Shown piece after piece: positions 15,514 through 23,281 of a stretch of DNA of 34,533 nt. Source of the stretch: JBFFXF01 sp041569895 (GTDB lineage: Bacteria > Planctomycetota > UBA8108 > JACQVS01); assembly GCA_041569895.1 (NCBI GenBank), contig JBFFXF010000041.1:1-34533 (forward strand), read 5' to 3'. Each line of letters opens with the position of its first letter. Positions within the stretch are counted from its first letter, which is position 1. The notes below the pieces were generated by a model. It was not told the DNA's origin. It saw only the letters and a program-made list of their open reading frames with translations, and ran no database searches. The position numbers were made by a program, and so were the translations under genes.

Positions 15514-18411
15514 ATGCCGTTCACCGTGCGATTCACAGCGCGCTCGACCAGCCTCGCCCTCGCGCTCGGCGCGTCGGTCGCGGTCGGTCTGGCCCTCGGG
15601 ACAGGTGCGCTCCGCGCCGGCGGCGAAGACGCCGCGGAGGCGCCGGTCGACTTCGCGCGCGAGATCCTGCCGCTCCTCTCCGACAGGTGCTTCGTCTGCC
15701 ACGGCCCGGACGCGAAGAGGAAGGACCTCGTGCGGCTCGACTCGCGCACCGGCGCGACGCGGGACCTCGGCGGCTACCGGGCGATCGATCCCGAGTCGCC
15801 CGAGAAGAGCGAGATCCTCGCCCGCATCAACGATCCCGACGACCCGATGCCGCCGAAGGAGGCCGACAAGAAGCTCTCCCCGGCGGAGCGCGAGCTGATC
15901 GGTCGCTGGATCCGGCAAGGCGGCGAGTACGCGATCCACTGGGCGTTCGTCCCGCCGCGAAAGCGTCCGCTGCCCGGCGGCGGGGATCCGGGCGGCAACC
16001 CGATCGATGCCTTCATTCGCGCCCGGCTCGACGCCGCGGGGATCACGTTCGCGCCCGAGGCCCACCGCGCCACGCTGGCGCGACGCGTGGCGCTCATCCT
16101 CACGGGTCTGCCGCCGGAGCCGGCGCGGCTCGCGGAGTTCCTCGCCGACGAGCGGCCCGGAGCGTACGAGCGACTGGTCGACGATCTCATCGCCAGTCCG
16201 CGCTACGGCGAGCATCAGGCGCGCTACTGGCTCGACGCGGTGCGCTACGGTGACACGCACGGCCTCCACCTCGACAACCGTCGCGGCATCTACCCGTACC
16301 GCGACTGGGTGGTGATCGCCTTCAACCAGAACCTGCCGCTCGATGACTTCATCACCTGGCAGCTCGCCGGCGATCTGCTGCCGCAGCCGACCCTGGCGCA
16401 GCTCGTGGCGACGGGGTACGTGCGCATGAACCCGACCACGTCGGAGGGCGGCGTGCTGCCCGAGGAGTTCCAGGCGAAGAACAACTTCGACCGCGTCGAG
16501 ACGCTCGGCACGGTGATGCTCGGAATGAGCCTGACGTGTGCCCGGTGTCACACGCACAAGTACGACCCGATCCCGCAGGAGGAGTACTATCGCCTCCTCG
16601 CCTTCTTCAACAGCACGGCGGACGCGCCGCTCGACGGCAACTCGTACACGCACGGCCCGGTGGTACGGGTGCCGCGTGACATCGCGGCGTGGGCCGAGTG
16701 GAGCGCGCTCGAATCCGCCCGGGACGAGCTCTTCGATGCCGCACGCGTTTCCGCGACCGCGGAGAAGGCCGCGATCGACGCGCACGCGGCGGCGACCGCG
16801 GGATGGAGCGCCGAGGGGTGGCGTGTCACCGACGCGGTGCCGGTGGACGCGCCCGTTCCCGCCGCCGAGGCCTGGAGGGAGGCCGAGGGGCTGCCCGGCA
16901 GGAGCAAGCAGAAGCTCCCCGCGGACGGTCGCGCCGTGTGGGTATCGTTCGACGTCGCGACGCCCGCAGATCAGACCCTGTTCCTGACGCATTCCGGCGG
17001 CGCGGGATCGCGCGTCCTCGTCGAGGGGGAGCCGATCGAGACCGCCGGCGAGTCGAACGACGGCGCCGGCATCGTGCCGCTCCATCTCGCGGGCGGCTCG
17101 CACCGCGTGCACCTGAAGCTCATCGGCGCTCCGTCGGCCCCGCCGATCGAGGCGCGGCTCGAGAGCCCCTGGCAGGCCGTCGCGGCCTCGACGAGCTGGG
17201 ACGCGGTCGCCGAGCGGGACCGTTTGCTGGCGCTCGCGGACGCGCGCGGCCCGCTGGCGGATCTCGAGCTCGGCGAGCGGGCGCTCTCGGTCCTCGAGCA
17301 GATCGTGCGCGCCAGGGCGGACTTCACGACGAGCCTCGTGGCGCGGGATCTCGAGCAGCGCCGCGAGACGCGCCTGCTGCGACGCGGCGAGTACAACCTG
17401 CCGATCGGCGAGCCCCTCGAGCCGGGCGTCCTGGCCGTCATGGGCGGCTTGCCGGAGGATGCGCCGCTGAACAGGCTGGGACTGGCTCGCTGGCTCACCG
17501 CTCCGGGGCATCCGCTGGTCGCGCGCGTGCTGATCAACCGCGTCTGGCAGCGGACCTTCGGCGACGGGCTCGTGCGCAGCCCGGAGGATTTCGGCCTGCA
17601 GGGCCGCCAGCCGACGCACCCCGAGCTCCTCGACTGGCTCGCCATCGAGCTGCAGGAGAGCGGCTGGGACCTGAAGCACATGCTGCGGCTGATGGTGACC
17701 AGCCGGACGTTCCGCCAGCGCTCCGCGTGGCGCGACGACGTCGACGATCCGGAGAATCGTCTGCTGGCGCGCGGACCCCGCCACCGGCTCGACGCGGAGG
17801 TCATCCGCGACGTCGCGCTCTGGGGGAGCGGCCTGCTCGATCCGGCGATGGGCGGCGAGGGCGTCAAGCCGTACCAGCCGGGCGGCCTCTGGCTGGCGAT
17901 GGCCCACCCGGCGAGCAACACCAAGCGTTACGTGCGCGACAGGGGGAAGAAGCTCTACCGACGCAGCCTCTACGTCTACTGGAAGCGGACGAGTCCGCAC
18001 CCGATGATGACGCTCTTCGACGCGCCGAGCCGCGAGTCGAGCTGCGTCCGCCGATCGCGGACCAGCACGGCGTTGCAGTCGCTCGGGCTCCTCAACGAGA
18101 CGCAGCGGATCGAGATGTCGCGTGCGTTCGCCGAGCGCCTCCTGCGCGAGCGTCAGGAAGACGCCGCCCGGCTCGACCTGCTCTTCACGCTGGTCGCCTG
18201 TCGCCAGCCGACGGATCGCGAGCGGGCGGCGTGCGAGAAGCTCCTCGCGGCGATGCGCGAGCGCTACGCCGGAGCGCTGGAGGATGCTCGGGCGCTCCTC
18301 TCGACCGGCGAGGCGCCGCGCGACGAGACCCTCGATCCGGCGGAGCACGCGGCGTGGTCCCAGGTGGTGGTCACGGTGCTCGCGAGCGACGTGGCCATCC
18401 TGCTCTACTGA
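15514..18411 (+). CDS. PSCyt1-DUF1549-DUF1553 c-type cytochrome protein (second copy)
   Basis: 965 aa from the ATG at 15514, with AAGGA about 6 nt upstream; the frame is open from a TTG at 15481 but that start has no better signal. The signal peptide is TSLALALGASVAVGLALGTGALRAG. The cytochrome domain carries CFVCHGPDAKRK (Cys59, Cys62, His63) and DPDDPMPPKEADKKLSPAERELI. DUF1549 follows (ARYWLDAVRYGDTHGLHLDNRR and a second CxxCH in LTCARCHTHKYDP). Then comes an insert of about 170 aa that looks like a beta-sandwich (near residues 440-560), and DUF1553 (NRVWQRTFGDGLVRSPEDFGLQ, MMTLFDAPSRESSCVRRSRTSTALQSLGLLN). It differs clearly from the first copy, so it is a paralogue rather than a recent duplicate. 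It is 7 nt upstream of its DUF1501 partner. Confidence 0.92.
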   Translation: MPFTVRFTARSTSLALALGASVAVGLALGTGALRAGGEDAAEAPVDFAREILPLLSDRCFVCHGPDAKRKDLVRLDSRTGATRDLGGYRAIDPESPEKSEILARINDPDDPMPPKEADKKLSPAERELIGRWIRQGGEYAIHWAFVPPRKRPLPGGGDPGGNPIDAFIRARLDAAGITFAPEAHRATLARRVALILTGLPPEPARLAEFLADERPGAYERLVDDLIASPRYGEHQARYWLDAVRYGDTHGLHLDNRRGIYPYRDWVVIAFNQNLPLDDFITWQLAGDLLPQPTLAQLVATGYVRMNPTTSEGGVLPEEFQAKNNFDRVETLGTVMLGMSLTCARCHTHKYDPIPQEEYYRLLAFFNSTADAPLDGNSYTHGPVVRVPRDIAAWAEWSALESARDELFDAARVSATAEKAAIDAHAAATAGWSAEGWRVTDAVPVDAPVPAAEAWREAEGLPGRSKQKLPADGRAVWVSFDVATPADQTLFLTHSGGAGSRVLVEGEPIETAGESNDGAGIVPLHLAGGSHRVHLKLIGAPSAPPIEARLESPWQAVAASTSWDAVAERDRLLALADARGPLADLELGERALSVLEQIVRARADFTTSLVARDLEQRRETRLLRRGEYNLPIGEPLEPGVLAVMGGLPEDAPLNRLGLARWLTAPGHPLVARVLINRVWQRTFGDGLVRSPEDFGLQGRQPTHPELLDWLAIELQESGWDLKHMLRLMVTSRTFRQRSAWRDDVDDPENRLLARGPRHRLDAEVIRDVALWGSGLLDPAMGGEGVKPYQPGGLWLAMAHPASNTKRYVRDRGKKLYRRSLYVYWKRTSPHPMMTLFDAPSRESSCVRRSRTSTALQSLGLLNETQRIEMSRAFAERLLRERQEDAARLDLLFTLVACRQPTDRERAACEKLLAAMRERYAGALEDARALLSTGEAPRDETLDPAEHAAWSQVVVTVLASDVAILLY

Positions 18412-18418
18412 GTGACCG

Positions 18419-19969
18419 ATGAACGACATGAACGACATGGACTCGATCAACGCCGACCGGAGGAACGACGCCCACCCGCTGCGGGAGCGCGAGCTGATGC
18501 TGACCCGGCGGCAGCTCTTCGGACGGGCGGCGCTCGGGCTCGGGACGGCCGCGATGGCGAACCTCCTCCCGTCGGAGATGCTCGCGGCCAGCCGCGGTCT
18601 CCGGACGCCGGGGCTGCACCACCCGGCGCGGGCGCGCCGCGTGATCTATCTCTTCATGAGCGGCGGCCCGAGCCACCACGACACCTGGGACTACAAGCCG
18701 AAGATGCGCGAGTGGTTCGGCAAGCAGCTGCCGGATCACATCCGGGGCGGGCAGCGCATCACCGGCATGACGGCGAGGCAGAAGGGCGGCCTGCCGATCG
18801 CCCCCAGCAAGTACGAGTTCACCCGGTGCGAGAACAACGACCGCGGCGTCTGGGTCAGCGAGCTGCTCCCGCACACCGCCACGGTCGCCTCGGAGCTGTG
18901 CGTCATTCACACCGCGTTCACCGAGGCGATCAATCACGATCCGGCGATCACGTACATCCAGACCGGCAGCCAGATCCCGGGGCGCCCGAGCCTCGGCGCG
19001 TGGCTGAGCTACGGGCTCGGCAGCATGAACGAGAACCTGCCGGAGTACATCGTCATGCACGCGCGCAGCCGCTTTCCCGAGCAGAGCCTCTTCAACCGGC
19101 TGTGGGGGACCGGCTTCATGCCGTCCCACCATCAGGGGATGCTGCTGCGCAGCGAGGGCGATCCGGTGCTCTACCTCGGAAACCCCGCCGGCGTCACGCG
19201 CGCCGATCGCCGCGCGCAGCTCGACGCGCTCGCCGCCATCAATCAGGGGCAGCACGAGCGCTTCGCCGACCCCGAGGTGCTGGCGCGCATCCGCCAGCAC
19301 GAGATGGCCTATCGCATGCAGTCATCCGTGCCCGAGCTGATGGACCTCTCCGGCGAGAGCGACGAGACCTTCGAGCTCTACGGGGAGGACGCGCGCACGC
19401 CGGGCACGTTCGCGGCGTGCTGCCTCAACGCGCGCCGGCTCGCCGAGCGCGGCGTCCGCAACATCCAGATCTTCCACCGCGGCTGGGACGCGCACGGCAA
19501 CCTGCCGAAGGAGCACGAGTCGCAGTGCAAGGACGTCGACCAGGGGTGCGCGGCGCTGATCAAGGACCTCAAGCGCCGCGGCATGCTCGACGACACGCTG
19601 GTGATCTGGGGCGGGGAGTTCGGCCGCACCGCCTACTGCCAGGGAGGTCTCTCGCGCGAGAACTACGGACGCGACCACCATCCGCGCTGTTTCACGGTGT
19701 GGATGGCGGGTGGGGGCGTCAAGCCGGGGATCACCTATGGCCAGACGGACGACTACGGTTACAATATCGCCGACGAAGATGGGAATCCCATGACGCCGCA
19801 ACCGACCATGGAGCAGTGGACGCCGGGCACGATGCACGTTCACGACCTGAACGCGACCATCCTGCACCTGCTCGGCATCGACCATGAGCGCCTGACGTAT
19901 CGCTACCAGGGGCGCGATTTCCGGTTGACGGACGTCCACGGTCACGTTATCCACGAGCTTTTGATCTGA
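18419..19969 (+). CDS. DUF1501 family secreted protein (second copy)
   Basis: 516 aa from the ATG at 18419, 7 nt after the upstream stop. The first codons are a tandem 9-nt duplication (ATGAACGAC twice), which offers ATGs at 18419, 18428 and 18437. A start at the Met before LTRRQLFGRAALGLG (near 18497) is also possible, since the Tat-like leader lies there. Family motifs: IYLFMSGGPSHHDTWDYKPKMREWFGKQLP, GSQIPGRPSLGAWLSYGLGSMNENLPEYIVM, NIQIFHRGWDAHGNL, WGGEFGRTAYCQGG and the C-terminal HDLNATILHLLGIDHERLTYRYQGRDFRLTD. It forms an operon with the PSCyt1-DUF1549-DUF1553 gene, the classic planctomycete arrangement. Substrate unknown. Confidence 0.93.
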   Translation: MNDMNDMDSINADRRNDAHPLRERELMLTRRQLFGRAALGLGTAAMANLLPSEMLAASRGLRTPGLHHPARARRVIYLFMSGGPSHHDTWDYKPKMREWFGKQLPDHIRGGQRITGMTARQKGGLPIAPSKYEFTRCENNDRGVWVSELLPHTATVASELCVIHTAFTEAINHDPAITYIQTGSQIPGRPSLGAWLSYGLGSMNENLPEYIVMHARSRFPEQSLFNRLWGTGFMPSHHQGMLLRSEGDPVLYLGNPAGVTRADRRAQLDALAAINQGQHERFADPEVLARIRQHEMAYRMQSSVPELMDLSGESDETFELYGEDARTPGTFAACCLNARRLAERGVRNIQIFHRGWDAHGNLPKEHESQCKDVDQGCAALIKDLKRRGMLDDTLVIWGGEFGRTAYCQGGLSRENYGRDHHPRCFTVWMAGGGVKPGITYGQTDDYGYNIADEDGNPMTPQPTMEQWTPGTMHVHDLNATILHLLGIDHERLTYRYQGRDFRLTDVHGHVIHELLI

Positions 19970-20090
19970 ATACGTCGCGCGGGCCCGCAGCATACTTCGT
20001 GCTGTTTCGGGAGGTCGACGGCGCCGCTCGCGTGCGGTTTGCACGACGAGTGGGCGACATCTCGCGGCAGCTGGACATCGACTGGAAAAA

Positions 20091-20126
20091 GGGACCAGCG
20101 CGACCACGCTGTGGTCCGGAGGTCCC
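20091..20126 (-). terminator. two-tier hairpin followed by T5 on the minus strand
   Basis: GGGACC (20091-20096) pairs with GGTCCC (20121-20126), and inside it GACCAC (20102-20107) pairs with GTGGTC (20111-20116) around a GCT loop. On the minus strand the stem is followed at once by TTTTT (20086-20090 complement), the layout of an intrinsic terminator. No minus-strand gene is evident to the right, so it may instead act as a plus-strand leader structure before the gene at 20154, or stop antisense transcripts. Confidence 0.5.
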
Positions 20127-20153
20127 TCACCCGGATCGGAGGGCACAGCGACG

Positions 20154-20825
20154 ATGGCTGAGAGAACGCCGAGGAAGAAGACGAGGAGAAAGACGCGGAA
20201 GAGGAAACGGGAGCTGGGCGAGGTCGCCGAGCGGCCGCAGACGACCGGCGGCGGGAGGCGTCCCGACCGGCTCGTGACGTTCCGGGGCACGGCTGGCGGC
20301 TGGCTGAAGAAATCCGGACAGGCCGCCTCGAAGTGGTCGGGGACCGCCCGGACGCGGATCAAGGACGCGAGCGCGAAGGCGTCGCCACACGTCAAGAAGT
20401 ACGGCAACCTGATTTTCCGCGAGTACCCGGCGCGTGCCTGGCGCCGTTACCGCGACATCCCCTCCGTGCAAGCCCGGCGAGCGATCGCGCTGGCCGCCGT
20501 GCTGCTCGTGCTGATCCTGGCCGCGTTCCTCCTCTGGCCCGGCGGGGACGGCCGCACGCAGTCGGGGAAGGTGCTCTGCGAGTTCCTCGCGAGGCCCGCG
20601 GCGGAGCTCCACATCAACGACCAGCTGGCGCGGGCGGAGATCCCGCCGATCTACCGCGTCGAGCTGGAGCCCGGCGAGTACAAGATCGTCTTCGTCAGCC
20701 CGGACAAGCGCGAGCACCAGGCCCAGCTGGAGGTGGTCGAGGGGAAGCCCGTTCACTGGTTCATGGACTTCGTCGAGGGCCGGATGAACGTGCGGCCGCC
20801 GCTGACCGTGGAGGTGGCCCAATGA
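20154..20825 (+). CDS. single-span membrane protein with PEGA-like C-terminal domain
   Basis: 223 aa; ATG at 20154 with GGAGG about 11 nt upstream. The first 25 residues are almost all Lys, Arg, Thr and Glu (KKTRRKTRKRKRE). A basic, helical region follows to about residue 100. One membrane helix spans about 105-124 (RAIALAAVLLVLILAAFLLW). Outside it lies a compact domain (about 135-220) with AAELHINDQLARAEIPPIYRVELEPGEYKIVFVSPDKREHQAQLEVVEGKPV, which resembles PEGA-type beta domains found on bacterial surface and signalling proteins. The basic cytoplasmic half could bind nucleic acid or acidic membrane surface, which is inference. Its stop overlaps the next gene by 4 nt, implying coupled synthesis with the lipoprotein-like partner. 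Confidence 0.72.
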   Translation: MAERTPRKKTRRKTRKRKRELGEVAERPQTTGGGRRPDRLVTFRGTAGGWLKKSGQAASKWSGTARTRIKDASAKASPHVKKYGNLIFREYPARAWRRYRDIPSVQARRAIALAAVLLVLILAAFLLWPGGDGRTQSGKVLCEFLARPAAELHINDQLARAEIPPIYRVELEPGEYKIVFVSPDKREHQAQLEVVEGKPVHWFMDFVEGRMNVRPPLTVEVAQ

Positions 20826-21346
20826 GAGCATCGCTGATCGTTTCGACGCTGGTCATCGGCATCGCGGCCTCGAGCTGCGAGTATCTGCGTCCGACTCGCG
20901 CCGGGTCGTCGCCGCGAGCGGCCTCCGGTCGAGAGGAGTCGGTGTCACCCGTGCCGGCCTCCGGGACGACCGGGACAACCGGGACGGCGACGCCGTCGAG
21001 CGCGCCGGAGTCCGCCGTGTCGGCGCAGCCCGTGCCGGCCCTGCCCGAGGCCCCGGCCACGCCGCCCGACGAACTGCTGGCGGCGGCGATCCGGGAGTAC
21101 AACGCCGGCAAACCAACGGACGCGAAGAAGACGCTCGAGCAGGCGCTCGAGGCGACGCGCGCCGACGAACTGGCGGAGACTCGCGCCGTCGTTCACTTCC
21201 ATCTCGCGGCGGTGGCGTACGACTTCGGCGAGCTGAGGCAGACCGACAAGCACCTGCGCGAGTGCCTCAAGCTGCGTCCGTACTACGCGCCGGACTGGAA
21301 GTACTTCGCGCCCGGTCTGCGGAAACGGTATGAGGATTTGAAGTAG
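20822..21346 (+). CDS. TPR-like putative lipoprotein
   Basis: 174 aa, starting at an ATG within ATGA, so it overlaps the upstream stop by 4 nt. The leader RASLIVSTLVIGIAASSCEYLRP ends in a Cys that could be lipidated, though ASSC is a weak lipobox. Residues 25-75 are a Pro/Ala/Ser/Thr linker including a 9-nt tandem repeat that encodes Gly-Thr-Thr units. Residues 80-174 are helical and TPR-like (LLAAAIREYNAGKPTDAKKTLEQALEA, AVVHFHLAAVAYDFGELRQTDKHLRECLKLRP), ending in a Tyr/Lys/Arg-rich tail that resembles the YxPD-type end of other small TPR proteins. It may scaffold a complex with the PEGA-like membrane protein in the periplasm. Specific role unknown. Confidence 0.72.
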   Translation: MRASLIVSTLVIGIAASSCEYLRPTRAGSSPRAASGREESVSPVPASGTTGTTGTATPSSAPESAVSAQPVPALPEAPATPPDELLAAAIREYNAGKPTDAKKTLEQALEATRADELAETRAVVHFHLAAVAYDFGELRQTDKHLRECLKLRPYYAPDWKYFAPGLRKRYEDLK

Positions 21347-21356
21347 GGGGGCCTGA

Positions 21357-22892
21357 GTGGGGGTGAGATTCTTGCGCGCGTTTCGTGGGCCGCCTCCGGG
21401 GGCTCCCGCCTCGTCCTCGTCCTCGTGCTCGACCCGGGAACGGGTACGGGCACGGGCACGGGCACGGGTACGGGTACGGGGCGGTCTTCTCGGTTTGCTC
21501 GTTTTGCTGTCGGTCTGGGCGTTCGCCGTGCCCGCGCTCTCCGCCGACGACCCGCCGACCATTCTGTTCATCCTGGCCGATGATCTCGGCAAGGAGTGGA
21601 TCGGCTCTTACGGGGCCGAGGGGATCGAGACGCCGCATCTCGACCGGCTCGCGGCGACCGGCATGCGTTTCGAGAACGCCTGGTGCATGCCGCAGTGCAC
21701 GCCGACGCGCGTGACGCTCCTGACGGGGCAGTATCCCTACCGCCACGGCTGGACGAACCACTTCGACGTGCCGCGGTGGGGCAGCGGGTGCCACTTCGAT
21801 CCGTCGCTCAACGCGTCGTTCGCGCGCGTCCTTCGGCGTGCGGGGTACGCCACGGTGATCGCCGGCAAGTGGCAGATCGACGACTTTCGGGTCGAGCCGA
21901 GGGCTCTCGACGAGGCCGGGTTCGACGAGTGGTGCGTGTGGACGGGCGGCGAGGGCGGAAATCCGAAGTCCGACGAGCGCTACTGGGATCCCTACCTCCA
22001 CACCGGCACCGAGAGCCGCATCCACCGCGGCAAGTACGGGCCCGACGTCTTCTGCGATTTCCTCATCGACTTCATGCGTCGGCACCGCGAGAGACCGATG
22101 CTGGTCTACTTCGCGATGTGCCTGACGCACGGGCCGCTCGTGACCACCCCGGACGAGCCCGACGCCGAGGGTAAGCTCGGCCGTCACCGGGCGATGGTGC
22201 GCTACGCCGATACACTCGTCGGCAAGCTCGTCGCGTCGCTCGACGAGCTCGAGCTGCGAAAGAAGACCATCGTCATCTTCACGACGGACAACGGCACCGG
22301 CAAGGGCATCACCGGCCAACGCCTCGGGCGCGATGTGCGCGGCGCCAAGGCGGAGATGACCGAGGCCGGCACGGCCGTGCCGTTCATCGTCAACGGCCCC
22401 GGACGCGTGCCGGCGGGCGTCGTCACCCCGGCGCTGATCGACTTCACCGACATCCTGCCGACGTTCGCCGAGCTCGCGGCAACGACTCCGGACGAGCGCT
22501 TCGTGGTCGACGGTCGCTCTTTCGCGCCGCTGATCCTCGGCAAGGCGGACGACTCGCCGCGCGAGTGGATCCTGTCGATGGGAGGGCACCGGGCGTCCTT
22601 CCGAGACAACCGAGTCGTTCCGGCGCAGGACTACGACGACCGCGTCATCCGCGACAGGCGCTGGAAGCTCTGGGTCGGCACCGACCGGCGGCCGCACCGC
22701 CTCTTCGACATGCAGGCCGACCCCCGGGAGACCGAGAACCTGCTCGAGAGCGACGACCCCGACGCCCGGGCGGCGAGAGAGCGGCTGTGGGCGGTCATCG
22801 AGAGGCTCCCGGAGAAGGACGCGAGCCCGCGCTACCGGCCGAACCCGCCGCAGAAGTGGGATCGCTTCGAGCTCAGGGCGGCGGGGCGGTGA
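21357..22892 (+). CDS. sulfatase with repeat-derived signal-peptide region
   Basis: 511 aa from GTG 21357, which follows a run of six G that may serve as ribosome site. The hydrophobic core GLLGLLVLLSVWAFAVPALSA (residues 43-62) is preceded by RERVRARARARVRVRG, encoded directly by a hexamer array. The only later start candidates (TTG near 21495) would remove every positive charge from the leader, so the upstream start is preferred. The sulfatase domain has TILFILADDLGKEWIGSYG, the formylglycine motif CTPTR (Cys114), GYATVIAGKWQ and IVIFTTDNGTGKG near residue 305. The protein ends without an extra domain. It would hydrolyse a sulfate ester outside the cytoplasm. It begins 10 nt after the TPR-like gene and may be in the same operon. 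Confidence 0.88.
   Translation: MGVRFLRAFRGPPPGAPASSSSSCSTRERVRARARARVRVRGGLLGLLVLLSVWAFAVPALSADDPPTILFILADDLGKEWIGSYGAEGIETPHLDRLAATGMRFENAWCMPQCTPTRVTLLTGQYPYRHGWTNHFDVPRWGSGCHFDPSLNASFARVLRRAGYATVIAGKWQIDDFRVEPRALDEAGFDEWCVWTGGEGGNPKSDERYWDPYLHTGTESRIHRGKYGPDVFCDFLIDFMRRHRERPMLVYFAMCLTHGPLVTTPDEPDAEGKLGRHRAMVRYADTLVGKLVASLDELELRKKTIVIFTTDNGTGKGITGQRLGRDVRGAKAEMTEAGTAVPFIVNGPGRVPAGVVTPALIDFTDILPTFAELAATTPDERFVVDGRSFAPLILGKADDSPREWILSMGGHRASFRDNRVVPAQDYDDRVIRDRRWKLWVGTDRRPHRLFDMQADPRETENLLESDDPDARAARERLWAVIERLPEKDASPRYRPNPPQKWDRFELRAAGR
21410..21480 (+). repeat. hexamer array inside a gene: CTCGNN then NNCGGG units
   Basis: Four CTCGNN units (21410-21433) encode Ser-rich residues. They are followed by seven NNCGGG units (21439-21480: AA, TA, CA, CA, CA, TA, TA), which encode the Arg-Ala/Val repeat in the sulfatase leader. 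Read on the minus strand the second block is CCCGTA/CCCGTG, the same units as at 31885-31938. Confidence 0.88.
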
Positions 22893-22902
22893 GGCCTGCA
22901 TT

Positions 22903-22932
22903 CCCGGACCCGGACCCGGCGCCGGTCCCGTG
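22903..22932 (+). repeat. short CCCGNN hexamer array
   Basis: Five units CCCGGA, CCCGGA, CCCGGC, GCCGGT, CCCGTG, starting 10 nt after the sulfatase stop. Same unit type as in 31885-31938. Confidence 0.7.
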
Positions 22933-23156
22933 ACTGGCCCGGTGACGGAGGGGTTGCTCGACTTCGCTGGCGACACACTGCAAACGACCCATAAGGAACG
23001 AAGGAACAAGAGGAAATCGGGAAAAGGGGAGAGAAGGCAGGCAGATGGGCGCGGATCGAGCCGATGACGCAGGCAAGTCCGCCATCGCTCGTCGGGCTCG
23101 GTTCCCGGTGTCTGGCTCTGCGTCGGCCCTCGAGTCGGTCTCGCTCGCGACGGTGT

Positions 23157-23192
23157 TCGAGGACGAGTACGAGGACGAGTACGAGGAGGAGG
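23157..23192 (+). repeat. hexamer array ACGAGK (complement CTCGNN)
   Basis: Units TCGAGG, ACGAGT, ACGAGG, ACGAGT, ACGAGG, alternating so that the period is effectively 12 nt. Read on the minus strand these are CTCGNN units, as at 21410-21433. Confidence 0.8.
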
Positions 23193-23220
23193 GAGACGAC
23201 ATCTTCGAGCGTTTCCCTCA

Positions 23221-23256
23221 ATCTGCGTCATCTGCGTAATCTGCGTCATTTGCGGA
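23221..23256 (+). repeat. 9-mer array ATCTGCGTN upstream of the patatin-like gene
   Basis: Four tandem 9-mers: ATCTGCGTC, ATCTGCGTA, ATCTGCGTC and ATTTGCGGA. It ends 25 nt before the ATG of the patatin-like gene. The inverted counterpart lies 24 nt after that gene's stop (25550-25577). Confidence 0.88.
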
Positions 23257-23281
23257 TGCTTCCCCGAGCGAGGGCAAACCG

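Larger units (their letters stand above)
22893..23281. other. 389-nt intergenic region rich in short arrays
   Basis: No convincing gene. It holds three separate arrays (22903-22932, 23157-23192, 23221-23256) and, at about 22975-23045, a purine-rich stretch of lower GC than its surroundings. A 64-codon frame at 23045-23239 merely translates the 12-nt repeat as Asp-Glu-Tyr-Glu and is not supported. The promoter of the patatin-like gene should lie here but no clear hexamers stand out. Confidence 0.6.

Noticed and set aside
14371..18450. Minus-strand open frame of 1,359 codons opposite the sulfatase and the second PSCyt1-DUF1549-DUF1553 gene
   Set aside because: Its translation is Arg/Ala/Glu-rich with no motif, while the plus strand encodes full known families; long antisense frames are expected in GC-rich DNA.
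23045..23239. 64-codon frame before the patatin-like gene
   Set aside because: Its only distinctive part is the translated 12-nt repeat; no ribosome site and no motif.
21267..23249. Minus-strand frame of 660 codons opposite the second sulfatase
   Set aside because: It crosses several repeat arrays and shows no motif; the plus strand has CxPxR and other sulfatase signatures.
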